Source of the DNA: JAWXBR01 sp034440235
GTDB lineage: Bacteria; Bacteroidota; Ignavibacteria; Kapaibacteriales; Kapaibacteriaceae
Direction: 5' to 3'
Assembly (NCBI GenBank): GCA_034440235.1
Contig: JAWXBR010000029.1
Span: 1 to 64,000 of the forward strand
DNA: 64,000 bases
The notes below the pieces were generated by a model. That model was not told the DNA's origin. It ran no database searches and was given only the letters and a program-made list of their open reading frames with translations. The translations under genes were made by a program, and so were the position numbers. This document shows, in pieces, positions 26,901 to 34,453 of the stretch (positions are counted from its first letter, which is position 1; each line of letters starts with the position of its first letter).

Positions 26901-27239
26901 GCTCAGATTGCCCCAATAAACGACGTAGACGCTTGGGATGTGAATGGCGATGGTGCATTAGACCTTGTGATTGTGGGGAACAGTAGGGGCATGGACCCAG
27001 ATATCGTGGCCTATGATGCCGGTATCGGTCTTGTTCTACTTGGTGACGGCAAGGGTAATTACACCGAGTGGCGTTCAGATTCGTCGGGCTTTGTTGTCCC
27101 CGAAGTCGCACGACGTATCGTGCACATGAAGTGGGATGTCGATTCGATGCTACTAGTTGCAGCAGTAAATGGGGGACAGCCCCGATGTTTTGTGGCTCCA
27201 GCGATAACGCGCAAGCGACCACCCGTGCGAAGTCGCTAG
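24000..27239 (+). CDS. FG-GAP/VCBS and ASPIC/UnbV repeat protein
   Basis: A 1079-residue secreted protein with signal peptide MVYSTLFLVLVLVASTASGQ. Many calcium-binding-type FG-GAP repeats (DINGDGLLDV, DYDRDGDIDIF, DADGDKDLDAF) form one or two beta-propellers. An ASPIC/UnbV domain lies at about residues 478-560 (GGNRQGVGTRYDVYAGS, ADSVVIRWPDGK). No T9SS tail is evident; the end is basic (RKRPPVRSR). Such proteins are typically encoded beside PAP2/vanadium haloperoxidase homologues in Bacteroidota, as here. A role in binding or presenting a partner at the cell surface is inference. Confidence 0.88.
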   Translation: MVYSTLFLVLVLVASTASGQRFERVKPEQSGISFANPIVESDTFNVLRDFYAYNGGGVGVGDINGDGLLDVFFTSTQGKNKCFLNKGNWKFEDVTTQAGLDFPDVKLSAGVLMADLTGDGHVDIYVCRRPARNLFFVNRGNGTFDERGLETGLGVEGASSCASAIDYDRDGDIDIFLTRNGGGRRQGYLNPGDNDMLFRNDGSGRWTEVAKQVGIVDKGYGLSASIGDLNNDGWPDIYVANDFEERDNLWMNNGNGTFTDRASTSFQNMSSASMGSDIADTDGDGLLDIMSVDMLPEDHTRRMTQLGGMSIYGPFFDSAQRVNNTLQLNRGSQHFSNICYLAGMAATDWSWTVFAADIDNDSYNDIFVTNGVKRDIGDQDYVYNLVANNAGAALDYRLIPRSRRPNYLFRGTGGLRFENVAVAIGLADSLISNGAAYADMDNDGDLDIIVNCTDTSAFVYRNMTVEDGGTGHNYLRFRTTGIGGNRQGVGTRYDVYAGSVHILRELQLGRGYQSTSDPVIHVGLGSATVADSVVIRWPDGKRSVMRNVRANTTVDVSYASLVSASTAEVWKPDVAAPYMTLQTSTFLPIQHRENSYDDFKRERLLPYRFSQDGPGIAVGDVNGDGRADILCTGAKYGVTTLALQSADGTFAVKPDAGFDNAIESEGVDVLLFDADGDKDLDAFIVTGGNEYEPDDVELEDQLYLNDGKGRFTLSKDALPSMLIAGSRAAAADYDKDGDIDLFVGGRVVPGRFPVIPKSVLLRNNKGRFTDVTESAAPGLSTAGMTSDVAWIDYDSDGDLDLLVVGEWMTPRLWRNTKGMFSEVTEGVGLKGLEGWWRCATVADIDKDGDDDIVLGNMGLNCRFAPSENAPLEMVAADFDDNGSIDPLMSYVPDGVRRPTRGKSAVTQHMPVLTRSFNLHSQFASARITDLIPAGFTGDVLKSTSSTLTSGILVNDGGAFTFRALPDIAQIAPINDVDAWDVNGDGALDLVIVGNSRGMDPDIVAYDAGIGLVLLGDGKGNYTEWRSDSSGFVVPEVARRIVHMKWDVDSMLLVAAVNGGQPRCFVAPAITRKRPPVRSR

Positions 27240-27272
27240 CACATCGTCATTTATCTATTTCAAAAAAAAGTC

Positions 27273-28589
27273 ATGCCAAAACAGTTCATCCTTTCTCTAG
27301 CAACCATTCTGTGCTTCGCATCGGTGCCGTCCTATAGTGGGTCTGTACCCACCGATGCCGAAATTATACATCAGTGGAATAGACTTGTGATCGAGGTAAT
27401 CATGGAGGACGGATTCGCCCCGCCCATCGCAGCTCGCATCCACTCCTATGCAAACCTTGCGGCGTATCAAGCTGCGTATCACGGTACGCCAGGATATCGC
27501 AGCATGGTAGGGGTCTTGAATACATTCGCAGAGTGTCCGAAACCCAATGCAAGAGAAACCTACGACTGGCGTGTTAGCGCCGTTGCAGCATATCAAACAG
27601 CACTAGGTAAACTTCTTTACAGAATAAGATTTTCGGACTCCCTTGCAAAGGCACATTTTGATGCACTCGAGGCCGAGGTACCAGCCGATGTATTTGCACG
27701 TTCAAAGAAATACGGCATCGATGTTGGTAAGTCAATCCTCGCCTATGCTAAAGCTGACGGTTATGCGCGCACACAGGGCTTGCCTGATTGGGAGTGGCCG
27801 CGTTGTGATTCGTGCTGGGAGCCAACGCCTCCAAATTTTGCAAAACCGTTGTCACCCTACTGCGGAAATGTGCGAACGATTGCATTGAGAAGTGTGAATC
27901 AGTTTACGGTCCCTCCGAGTATTCCATTCTCAAAGGAACCTGGCTCAGAATTTTATCGGGCAGCCATGGAAGTATATGATATAGGTAAAGCACCAACCGA
28001 TGAGCAAAAGGAGGTAGCAAACTTCTGGAATGACAATCCTGTTGTAACGAGTTATCACGGACACTTCATTTTTAACTCGCGGCAGATTTCACCGGGTGGT
28101 CACTGGATGAATATTGCCATGCAGGTCTTGCGTGACGACAAGGCATCGATGATACGATGTATAGAAGTGTATGCGACCGTGGCATTTGCATTAAACGACG
28201 GATTTACGTCGTGTTGGGAACAGAAATTTAAGGGCAATCTCATTCGACCCGTCACCTATATAAATAAGTATATCGATCCGCGTTGGGAGCCCCTTCTTCA
28301 GACCCCTCCCTTTCCAGAGCATGCAAGCGGACATTCCACGATTACTGCTGCTGCTGCAGAAGTGCTGACGCATTTCTTTGGTGAACGAGCATTTATAGAC
28401 AGTACCGAGGTTCCGTTCGGGTTGAAGCCCCGCTCATTCCCTTCGTTTCGTGCTGCTGCGCTCGAAGCGTCGAATTCGCGGTTCTATGGTGGCATCCATT
28501 ATCGTCGAGGGTGTGATGCGGGTAACATTCACGGCACCGAAATTGGGAAGTACATCGTGGCGACCGTGACCATGAAGGAACAGCCTTAG
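27273..28589 (+). CDS. Vanadium-dependent haloperoxidase / PAP2 superfamily protein
   Basis: A 438-residue protein with signal peptide MPKQFILSLATILCFA. The vanadate/phosphate pocket motifs are present in order: KGNLIRPVTYIN (Lys and Arg), HASGHSTITAA (Gly-His), and SRFYGGIHYRRGCDAG (Arg and His, residues about 402-417). These residues bind vanadate in haloperoxidases and phosphate in PAP2 acid phosphatases, so either activity is possible. It lies 33 bases after the ASPIC/UnbV gene, the usual arrangement in this phylum. Its stop lies in a 22/23-bp repeat array. Confidence 0.88.
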   Translation: MPKQFILSLATILCFASVPSYSGSVPTDAEIIHQWNRLVIEVIMEDGFAPPIAARIHSYANLAAYQAAYHGTPGYRSMVGVLNTFAECPKPNARETYDWRVSAVAAYQTALGKLLYRIRFSDSLAKAHFDALEAEVPADVFARSKKYGIDVGKSILAYAKADGYARTQGLPDWEWPRCDSCWEPTPPNFAKPLSPYCGNVRTIALRSVNQFTVPPSIPFSKEPGSEFYRAAMEVYDIGKAPTDEQKEVANFWNDNPVVTSYHGHFIFNSRQISPGGHWMNIAMQVLRDDKASMIRCIEVYATVAFALNDGFTSCWEQKFKGNLIRPVTYINKYIDPRWEPLLQTPPFPEHASGHSTITAAAAEVLTHFFGERAFIDSTEVPFGLKPRSFPSFRAAALEASNSRFYGGIHYRRGCDAGNIHGTEIGKYIVATVTMKEQP

Positions 28590-28639
28590 CTGCAATGAAG
28601 GGCCGCTGTAATCGCAATGAAGGAACAGCCGTAAAGGTT
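28572..28639 (+). repeat. Three 22/23-bp tandem repeats across the haloperoxidase stop codon
   Basis: Units start at 28572, 28595 and 28617 with atgaaggaacagcc, atgaagggccgctg and atgaaggaacagcc. Units 1 and 3 are almost the same over 17 bases; unit 2 is one base shorter and more diverged. The stop TAG (28587-28589) is in unit 1; TAA lies at the matching place in unit 2 (28609) and unit 3 (28632). Confidence 0.9.
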
Positions 28640-28673
28640 ATCTTTGGGGCGACACCACCAACGGTAAGAAGCC

Positions 28674-29657
28674 ATGTACGGAAATCTTAGCATCGTAGAA
28701 GGTCCGACCGAGGACCAGGAACAGGACGATCCTGTAAAGCTTGCTGCCTTTGAGGCCAAAATCGAGCGCGGCGATAAAATTGAGCCGCACGACTGGATGC
28801 CAGCCGAATATCGGCGTCAGCTCGTTCGCATGATAGAGCAGCACGCACATTCCGAGATCATTGGTGCATTGCCAGAAGGTACGTGGATTACGCGCGCGCC
28901 GGGCTTTAAGCGCAAGATGGCCCTTATGGCGAAGGTGCAGGACGAAGTCGGTCATGCACAACTTTTGTACAGCGCTGCAGAGACCCTTGGCAAGCCCCGT
29001 GAACGAATGATTGATGATCTTATCTCGGGCAAATCGAAATACTCGAATGTGTTTAACTACCCAGCGGTGACATGGGCAGATACTGCTGTGATTGCATGGC
29101 TGATTGATGCGGCCGCGATTATTAACCAGGTTGCAAATTCTAAGGGTTCGTACGCCCCGTATTGCCGCGCACTCGAACGTATCTGTCAGGAAGAGGCGTT
29201 TCACCTTAAGTACGGATACGACAATGTCGTTGCGCTCGTAACCGGTACCGATCAGCAGCGCGCAATGGTGCAGGAAGCTCTGAACCGCTGGTGGCGTCCG
29301 ATTATGCACTTCTTCGGTCCGCCCGATAAAATGAGCGTTCACACCGAGAAGCTTGTGAAGTGGAAAGTAAAAATGGCTACGAACGACGATATGCGTCAGC
29401 AGTTTTTCAATCAATACGTGCCGAAGATTTGGGAGCTGGGACTCACCCTTCCTGACCCAGAGTTAAAGAAAGACCCCGACACGGGTGTATGGACGTATGG
29501 CGATCCTGATTGGGCAGAGTTCAAGCGCGTAATTAACGGCGACGGTCCGTGCAACAAAGAGCGTCTTGCTGTTCGCAGAACTGCAGAGGAACTTGGTCGT
29601 TGGGTTCGCGAAGCATTAAAGCGTCCAGATGAACGCTACGTCGTACCATTGGCGTGA
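28674..29657 (+). CDS. paaA: 1,2-phenylacetyl-CoA epoxidase subunit A-like protein
   Basis: A 327-residue ferritin-like di-iron oxygenase subunit. The two iron-ligand helices are visible: AKVQDEVGHAQLL and CQEEAFHLKYGYD, the E/D-E-x2-H pairs of PaaA. The stretches GALPEGTWITRAPGFKRKMA and NRWWRPIMHFFGPPD also match the family. PaaA forms the catalytic core with PaaC and gets electrons from PaaE, epoxidising ring-1,2-phenylacetyl-CoA. None of paaB, C, D or E is in the window, so the usual operon is absent. The next gene, an outer-membrane FadL-like channel, overlaps or follows at once. Confidence 0.92.
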   Translation: MYGNLSIVEGPTEDQEQDDPVKLAAFEAKIERGDKIEPHDWMPAEYRRQLVRMIEQHAHSEIIGALPEGTWITRAPGFKRKMALMAKVQDEVGHAQLLYSAAETLGKPRERMIDDLISGKSKYSNVFNYPAVTWADTAVIAWLIDAAAIINQVANSKGSYAPYCRALERICQEEAFHLKYGYDNVVALVTGTDQQRAMVQEALNRWWRPIMHFFGPPDKMSVHTEKLVKWKVKMATNDDMRQQFFNQYVPKIWELGLTLPDPELKKDPDTGVWTYGDPDWAEFKRVINGDGPCNKERLAVRRTAEELGRWVREALKRPDERYVVPLA

Positions 29658-29701
29658 TCTCACTTCGACTTTCTGACCTCGTAACAAGATTGTGCCGTTG
29701 C

Positions 29702-31039
29702 ATGGTCACGAGCTGCATGTTCTTTGTGCTGGCCACAGTAACGTTTGGCTCGTTAGCATCCGTTACCGTAAGAGCACAGGACGCACACTATTGGAACACA
29801 CACTTCGGTGAGCGTAGCATTCTGCTTGGTGGCGCTGTTATCGGCAGCGTAACTGATCTAAGTGCCGCGTTTTATAATCCGGGTGCAATCGGGGTTACAA
29901 CGAAGCCGCGACTCGGACTAGGTAGTCAGATTCTCGAGATTTCGAAGATTAATCTCGACCGCGATCGAGTTGACGGACACGACCTCTCGCAGTTCTCATT
30001 AATACCGCGTCCCGGACTTGTTGCAGGTCAGGTTCCATTCGATACGAACTCGGCGTTTCAATGGACATACGTGTTACTCACGCGTAATCGTTTCGAATTC
30101 GACATCACCGATCACCAAGGCACGCCACTGCGCCATAGTGATGTGGTGCTGCAAGAAAATTTATCGGAGACATGGGCAGGCGTCTGCGTATCTCGTCCCA
30201 TAGGCGACAGGTTAGGCATTGGCGGCACAATCTTCGGCGCCTATCGAACCCACTCACGTTTAGGCAATGCTCTTGTGGGTAAACTCGATAGCAACGGTGC
30301 AAGCTCCGTTAGTCATTCTAGCGAAGTGCAGTATTTCACGGCGCGCGTTCTTGCAAAATTCGGTGTAATGTATACGCACGGCGATTGGACGGCTGGCCTC
30401 TCGTTAACGACGCCTTCCGTGCACATCTACGGTGGAGGTTCGGTGTATGAACGCATTACGATCGCAGGCACAGAGAACGATCGCATCGCGCAACTCAAAC
30501 AAACAGAGTTGCCCGCTTACTATCAGAGTCCAATTTCGATTGGGATAGGGGGCAGCCATCGCATCGACAAGACACGCCTGCACTTTTCTGCTGAATGGTT
30601 CGCTGGTGTTCCGGGTTACGACCTCCTTGACACGAAACCCGATACCATTGTAAACTCCACTCCAGTGCGTCCGGATGTACGAGAGAATCTGCGCAGCGTC
30701 CTAAACTTCGGCTTCGGTGTCGAATACCGTCAGAACGATGTCCTCTCATGGCACGGCAGCGTCGCAAGCGACTTCAGCGCGCTCGATAGAAACGAGCCTA
30801 GCACACTTGCCATCGCCACATGGAATATTGTGCACTTCAGCGGAGGCATTGTGCTTTCACTGCCGCAGTTCACGCTAACAACCGGACTCAGTTATAGTGT
30901 AGGGCGCGACGGAAAGTACTTCACGAACCGTGACGTAGACGTGCTCGACAACCTCGTTGGCGGTCCGGAACACGGACCTGTTTCACTCACATGGCATCGC
31001 CTGAAGCTCGTTGGCGGTATCGCCGTTGTTATCGATTGA
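29702..31039 (+). CDS. FadL/OmpP1-like outer-membrane protein
   Basis: The start at 29702 gives a signal peptide MVTSCMFFVLATVTFGSLAS...VRAQ; an in-frame GTG at 29654 would overlap the paaA stop but adds a charged lead. The mature protein starts with GERSILLGGAVIG and DLSAAFYNPGAIG, the NPA/NPG hatch-region motif of FadL-type channels. The rest is alternating amphipathic beta strands. FadL proteins take up hydrophobic compounds, including aromatic hydrocarbons (TodX), so the position after paaA suggests uptake of an aromatic or fatty substrate. That link is inference. Confidence 0.75.
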   Translation: MVTSCMFFVLATVTFGSLASVTVRAQDAHYWNTHFGERSILLGGAVIGSVTDLSAAFYNPGAIGVTTKPRLGLGSQILEISKINLDRDRVDGHDLSQFSLIPRPGLVAGQVPFDTNSAFQWTYVLLTRNRFEFDITDHQGTPLRHSDVVLQENLSETWAGVCVSRPIGDRLGIGGTIFGAYRTHSRLGNALVGKLDSNGASSVSHSSEVQYFTARVLAKFGVMYTHGDWTAGLSLTTPSVHIYGGGSVYERITIAGTENDRIAQLKQTELPAYYQSPISIGIGGSHRIDKTRLHFSAEWFAGVPGYDLLDTKPDTIVNSTPVRPDVRENLRSVLNFGFGVEYRQNDVLSWHGSVASDFSALDRNEPSTLAIATWNIVHFSGGIVLSLPQFTLTTGLSYSVGRDGKYFTNRDVDVLDNLVGGPEHGPVSLTWHRLKLVGGIAVVID

Positions 31040-31053
31040 TATTTTTGAACTCC

Positions 31054-31866
31054 ATGCAACCGTTACGTACTGTACCCCACCCTACCGATGCATCCGACGT
31101 GATGTCGCAGTTCGAGGCATTTCTCGAACTTGTGCGTGTGCTCAGAGCAGACTGTCCGTGGGACCGCAAACAAACACACGAATCAATCTCGCACCTGCTA
31201 GTCGAAGAAGCGTACGAAACGCTCGAAGCAATTTCTGACAAAGACGACGTAGAACTATCGAAAGAACTTGGAGACCTCTTGCTGCACGTTGTAATGCATG
31301 CAGTAATAGCAGAGCAGCGAGGTGCTTTTGATTTGCGTGACGTTATTCACCAAGAGTTCGACAAGCTTGTGAACCGACATCCGCACATTTTTGGCAACGA
31401 GCGTGCTGACGACGAACAAAAGGTCTTGGAAAACTGGGAACAGCTTAAGATGAACGAAGGCCGCACGTCGATTCTGGGTGGCGTCCCTCGGTCTATGCCT
31501 GCAGCTCTAAGAGCGCAACGTGTTCAAGAGAAGGCGGCGAATTCGGGCTTTGACTGGGACGATAAAAAAGACGTCTGGGCGAAGGTCGAAGAAGAAATGA
31601 AGGAGATGCGCGACGAGCTTCTTTCGGGTGACAAACAAGCTGCAAAGCGTGAGTTCGGCGACCTTCTGTTTGCGCTAATCAATGCCGCACGTCACGAAGG
31701 CATTATAGCAGAAGAGGCGTTACACGGCACGACAAATACATTTATGAAAAGATTTCAGCATATAGAAGATCGCGCAAAGGTTGATGGTCGTGCACTTTCA
31801 GACATGACCCTTGCTGAGATGGATCTTTTATGGGACGAAGCAAAACGCAGAGAGAGAGAGAAATAA
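31054..31866 (+). CDS. mazG: Nucleoside triphosphate pyrophosphohydrolase MazG
   Basis: The start at 31054 (MQPLRTVPHP) gives 270 residues, close to E. coli MazG (263); an in-frame ATG at 30991 lies in the previous gene. Two MazG domains are seen. The first has LRADCPWDRKQTHESISHLLVEEAYE, with the E-x-x-E metal helix, and the second has SGFDWDDKKDVWAKVEEEMKEM and EFGDLLFALINAARH. MazG hydrolyses NTPs and dNTPs to NMP and pyrophosphate. The stop overlaps the next start by one base (TAATG). Confidence 0.94.
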   Translation: MQPLRTVPHPTDASDVMSQFEAFLELVRVLRADCPWDRKQTHESISHLLVEEAYETLEAISDKDDVELSKELGDLLLHVVMHAVIAEQRGAFDLRDVIHQEFDKLVNRHPHIFGNERADDEQKVLENWEQLKMNEGRTSILGGVPRSMPAALRAQRVQEKAANSGFDWDDKKDVWAKVEEEMKEMRDELLSGDKQAAKREFGDLLFALINAARHEGIIAEEALHGTTNTFMKRFQHIEDRAKVDGRALSDMTLAEMDLLWDEAKRREREK

Positions 31867-33086
31867 TGAAGAGTTTGATTTGGGCCTTTGTTGGTACCCT
31901 TATTGTGTTGTGCATTGTTGGTTGTCCAAAAATGTCAGATGAAACGCCGCAAGAAATTAGAAGTACTCGCGCCGATACTGTAGACTCTATGAAGAAGACC
32001 CCTACAAAGTTCAACGACGAAGGCATCGATACCACGACGTTTGTTATTAACGACAGTATGGTAACGCTTAAGCAACAGAATTTTCCGGCTCCGACCGGAC
32101 GCGTTGTAAACGTTATGATAACTGGTGTCGACTCGCGTCTGGGCGATCCTATGGGTCATGCCGACGCAAATCACGTCCTTCGCTTCTTTCTCGACTCTGG
32201 CGTGGTTGAGATTATCTCGATCCCGCGTGACACACCTTCCGATGCTGGCTTCGACGATACGACAGGACTTAACAAGCTCACAAACGTTCGTGCAAATCGC
32301 GGACGCAACACGTATCTCAAGGCGGTGCGCGAAATCGCAGGTATATCGTCGATAGACTACTACGTCGAGTTCGGATTCTCGCAAGCCATCGGTCTGCTCG
32401 AAATGTTGGGCTACAAAGACAATGCGACGTCAACTCTACGCGTACTACGATCAAGACAGGCGTACAGCGCAGGAGATTTTCAGCGTGTTTATAATCAGGG
32501 TCAGTTCATACGTCAGGCGCTTCGTAAAAACGTTGACAAAACCGAAGGGCTTTTCGGGTCGCTTGCATTGCGTGCCGCGCTCATGCTGGTCGAAACGAAC
32601 ATGTCGTATGACAATGCGCGATCGTTGCTCGACACGTTGCAGGCAAATGGTTTTACCGGAAATGAATCTCAGACATGGGTTCGCCTTAAGCCGGCAATGA
32701 TTGCAAAGTTTAAAGTGTATGAATTCGACACGGCAAACGTAAGTGCTATTAACAATCAGATATCGAGCAAGATTCACAAACTCGGACTCGATAGTGTTAA
32801 GATCACCTCCGAGACATACGAAGCCAAACTGTCGAATCTGATAACGAAGGCCGCACTCGATAGTGCGAAGTCACCCGGCAATGTGATACGCTTACTGAAG
32901 CGTCCGTACGACCAACGCGCATGGCTACAGGTCACGGATAAGGGGCGCCGCGAGGCATATCGTAATAGAGTTTGTACGCTGTTGTCAACTTCGTACACGC
33001 GAATCAAAAACCCTACAGCAGCCAAGAGAATCGAAGAGTACAAAGCACTCGAAGAAGAACTTAACGACTCAGATGCTGCCGACTAA
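31866..33086 (+). CDS. LytR-CpsA-Psr (LCP) family lipoprotein
   Basis: The start at 31866 (MKSLIWAF) overlaps the mazG stop and gives a lipoprotein-like leader ending LCIVGC, so it may be lipid-anchored rather than a TM protein as is usual. The LCP domain spans residues about 75-230: VMITGVDSRLG, VVEIISIPRDT (the arginine motif), TGLNKLTNVRANRG and SIDYYVEFGFSQAIGLLEML. LCP enzymes move undecaprenyl-linked glycans onto peptidoglycan or other acceptors. About 170 C-terminal residues are extra and helical. LCP proteins are mainly studied in Gram-positives; here it may take part in envelope glycan attachment. Confidence 0.8.
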   Translation: MKSLIWAFVGTLIVLCIVGCPKMSDETPQEIRSTRADTVDSMKKTPTKFNDEGIDTTTFVINDSMVTLKQQNFPAPTGRVVNVMITGVDSRLGDPMGHADANHVLRFFLDSGVVEIISIPRDTPSDAGFDDTTGLNKLTNVRANRGRNTYLKAVREIAGISSIDYYVEFGFSQAIGLLEMLGYKDNATSTLRVLRSRQAYSAGDFQRVYNQGQFIRQALRKNVDKTEGLFGSLALRAALMLVETNMSYDNARSLLDTLQANGFTGNESQTWVRLKPAMIAKFKVYEFDTANVSAINNQISSKIHKLGLDSVKITSETYEAKLSNLITKAALDSAKSPGNVIRLLKRPYDQRAWLQVTDKGRREAYRNRVCTLLSTSYTRIKNPTAAKRIEEYKALEEELNDSDAAD

Positions 33087-33127
33087 ATTGGTGAGTTGGT
33101 AGGTGCCGTGCCTAACGACACGTCAAC

Positions 33128-34453
33128 TTAACGCAGATAGGTAAGCGGGTTCTGACGTTCTCTTCCGTACCAGATCTCGAAGTGCGCTGTGGGTCCGTCG
33201 ATACTTTCGCCACTTGAACCGACGATAGATCCGCTTTGCACGGCTGAGCCAATACCGACTGTTACGGACGTTAGGTTTGCGTACACGGTGCGGAAACCGT
33301 TTTTGTGATCGACAATAACGAGTGAGCCAAAGCCCGGCAGCCATGTCACCGAAGACACAACGCCCGCTGCGACACAAGCCATTCTCGTCCCTATCGGCGA
33401 ACGAATATCGATACCTGGGTTATCGAGTGTTGTACCTGTTTCGCGATTTCTGTACACGCCGTAGCCGTGAATAAGTGAGCGCGATTGTGTTGGCCACGGC
33501 AACGAGTTCGCGGCAAATCCGCCTTTGCGCAGTGGAACTGGTTGAGACCCTTCTGAGCCCCTTGCCGCATCTGCATTCTTGTTGGATTTATTAGCGCGGT
33601 CACGTCGAGCTTCTAGCTGTCGTCTCGATTCCTTTAGTCTGCTTGCAGCTTCTTGCCTTCGAATCATGCCAGTAAGTGTGTTGGCACTTGCGCGCTTCGA
33701 CGCGAGCTCTTTCAAGAGTAGACTTTTATCTCCACGTATTCTATCGAGCTCTTTTTTGCGGCTTTCTATCGTGTTCGCAAGGCGGCGTCCTTCTGCCGAT
33801 CGCTCATTAAGAAGTCGTTCCTGCTCAGAAAAAGAATTGTTTAGTAATTGCTGTTCGCTTGACAGCGAATCTTGCCTGCCAAGCATGGTGGTGCGATGGT
33901 TCGTAACCTCTGATGTAATGTGTTCGAAGATGAACGCATCGCCTGCACCTAGACCAGCGTGTTCAGCAGCACGAGCATCTGTGCTAGCGCCTCCATCGGC
34001 ACCTGCACCAGCATCTGTGATGTTCGGATGTTCGGTGTCGTACGAAAGTGCGGCAAACGCAAGGTCGGCATACGCCGATTCTACTCGTTGTCGGGCTGAT
34101 GTCGTATTGCGAATAGCACGTTCAAGTACCGATGCCGAGTCTTGCAACGCACGCAAGTCGCCTTCGAGGTTTTGCACAATGCGACGTACTTGCTGCCGCT
34201 GTCGTTGAAAGGTCGACAGTGATTTCATCGTCGATGATTCACGCCGTTGCAACGCATCGATGCGTTTGCGTGTTGATTCGATCGAGGACCGCATGCGCTG
34301 TAAATTCTTACGCGTTGCATCGGTTGCAGGCGCAATAGCAACAGGTGCCGCTAGGCGTGCGACAGCTACAACTTGCGCTGCGATACTTATGGCAACACAG
34401 AGTGTAACTAAAATCAAGATTGATTTAGAATTCTTCGGTTGAGACACGCTCAA
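33128..34453 (-). CDS. EnvC-like coiled-coil protein with degenerate LytM (M23) domain
   Basis: 441 residues: a signal-anchor (ILILVTLCVAISIAAQVVAV), long coiled coils (about 45-290) and a C-terminal M23 domain. The zinc residues are largely lost. The first histidine site reads LDNPGIDI instead of H-x-G-x-D, the loop reads YANL rather than YAHL, and the H-x-H site reads TAHFEIW. E. coli EnvC has the same kind of inactive LytM domain and works by activating cell-division amidases under FtsEX control. So this is probably an amidase activator, not a peptidase. Its start overlaps the end of murA by 29 bases. Confidence 0.82.
   Translation of the reverse strand: MSVSQPKNSKSILILVTLCVAISIAAQVVAVARLAAPVAIAPATDATRKNLQRMRSSIESTRKRIDALQRRESSTMKSLSTFQRQRQQVRRIVQNLEGDLRALQDSASVLERAIRNTTSARQRVESAYADLAFAALSYDTEHPNITDAGAGADGGASTDARAAEHAGLGAGDAFIFEHITSEVTNHRTTMLGRQDSLSSEQQLLNNSFSEQERLLNERSAEGRRLANTIESRKKELDRIRGDKSLLLKELASKRASANTLTGMIRRQEAASRLKESRRQLEARRDRANKSNKNADAARGSEGSQPVPLRKGGFAANSLPWPTQSRSLIHGYGVYRNRETGTTLDNPGIDIRSPIGTRMACVAAGVVSSVTWLPGFGSLVIVDHKNGFRTVYANLTSVTVGIGSAVQSGSIVGSSGESIDGPTAHFEIWYGRERQNPLTYLR

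Noticed and set aside
28638..29414. 258-codon minus-strand frame opposite paaA
   Set aside because: The opposite strand encodes a fully conserved PaaA; the minus frame is a shadow.
33128..34453. Active M23 peptidase
   Set aside because: The zinc-binding histidines are replaced, so an activator role is more likely.
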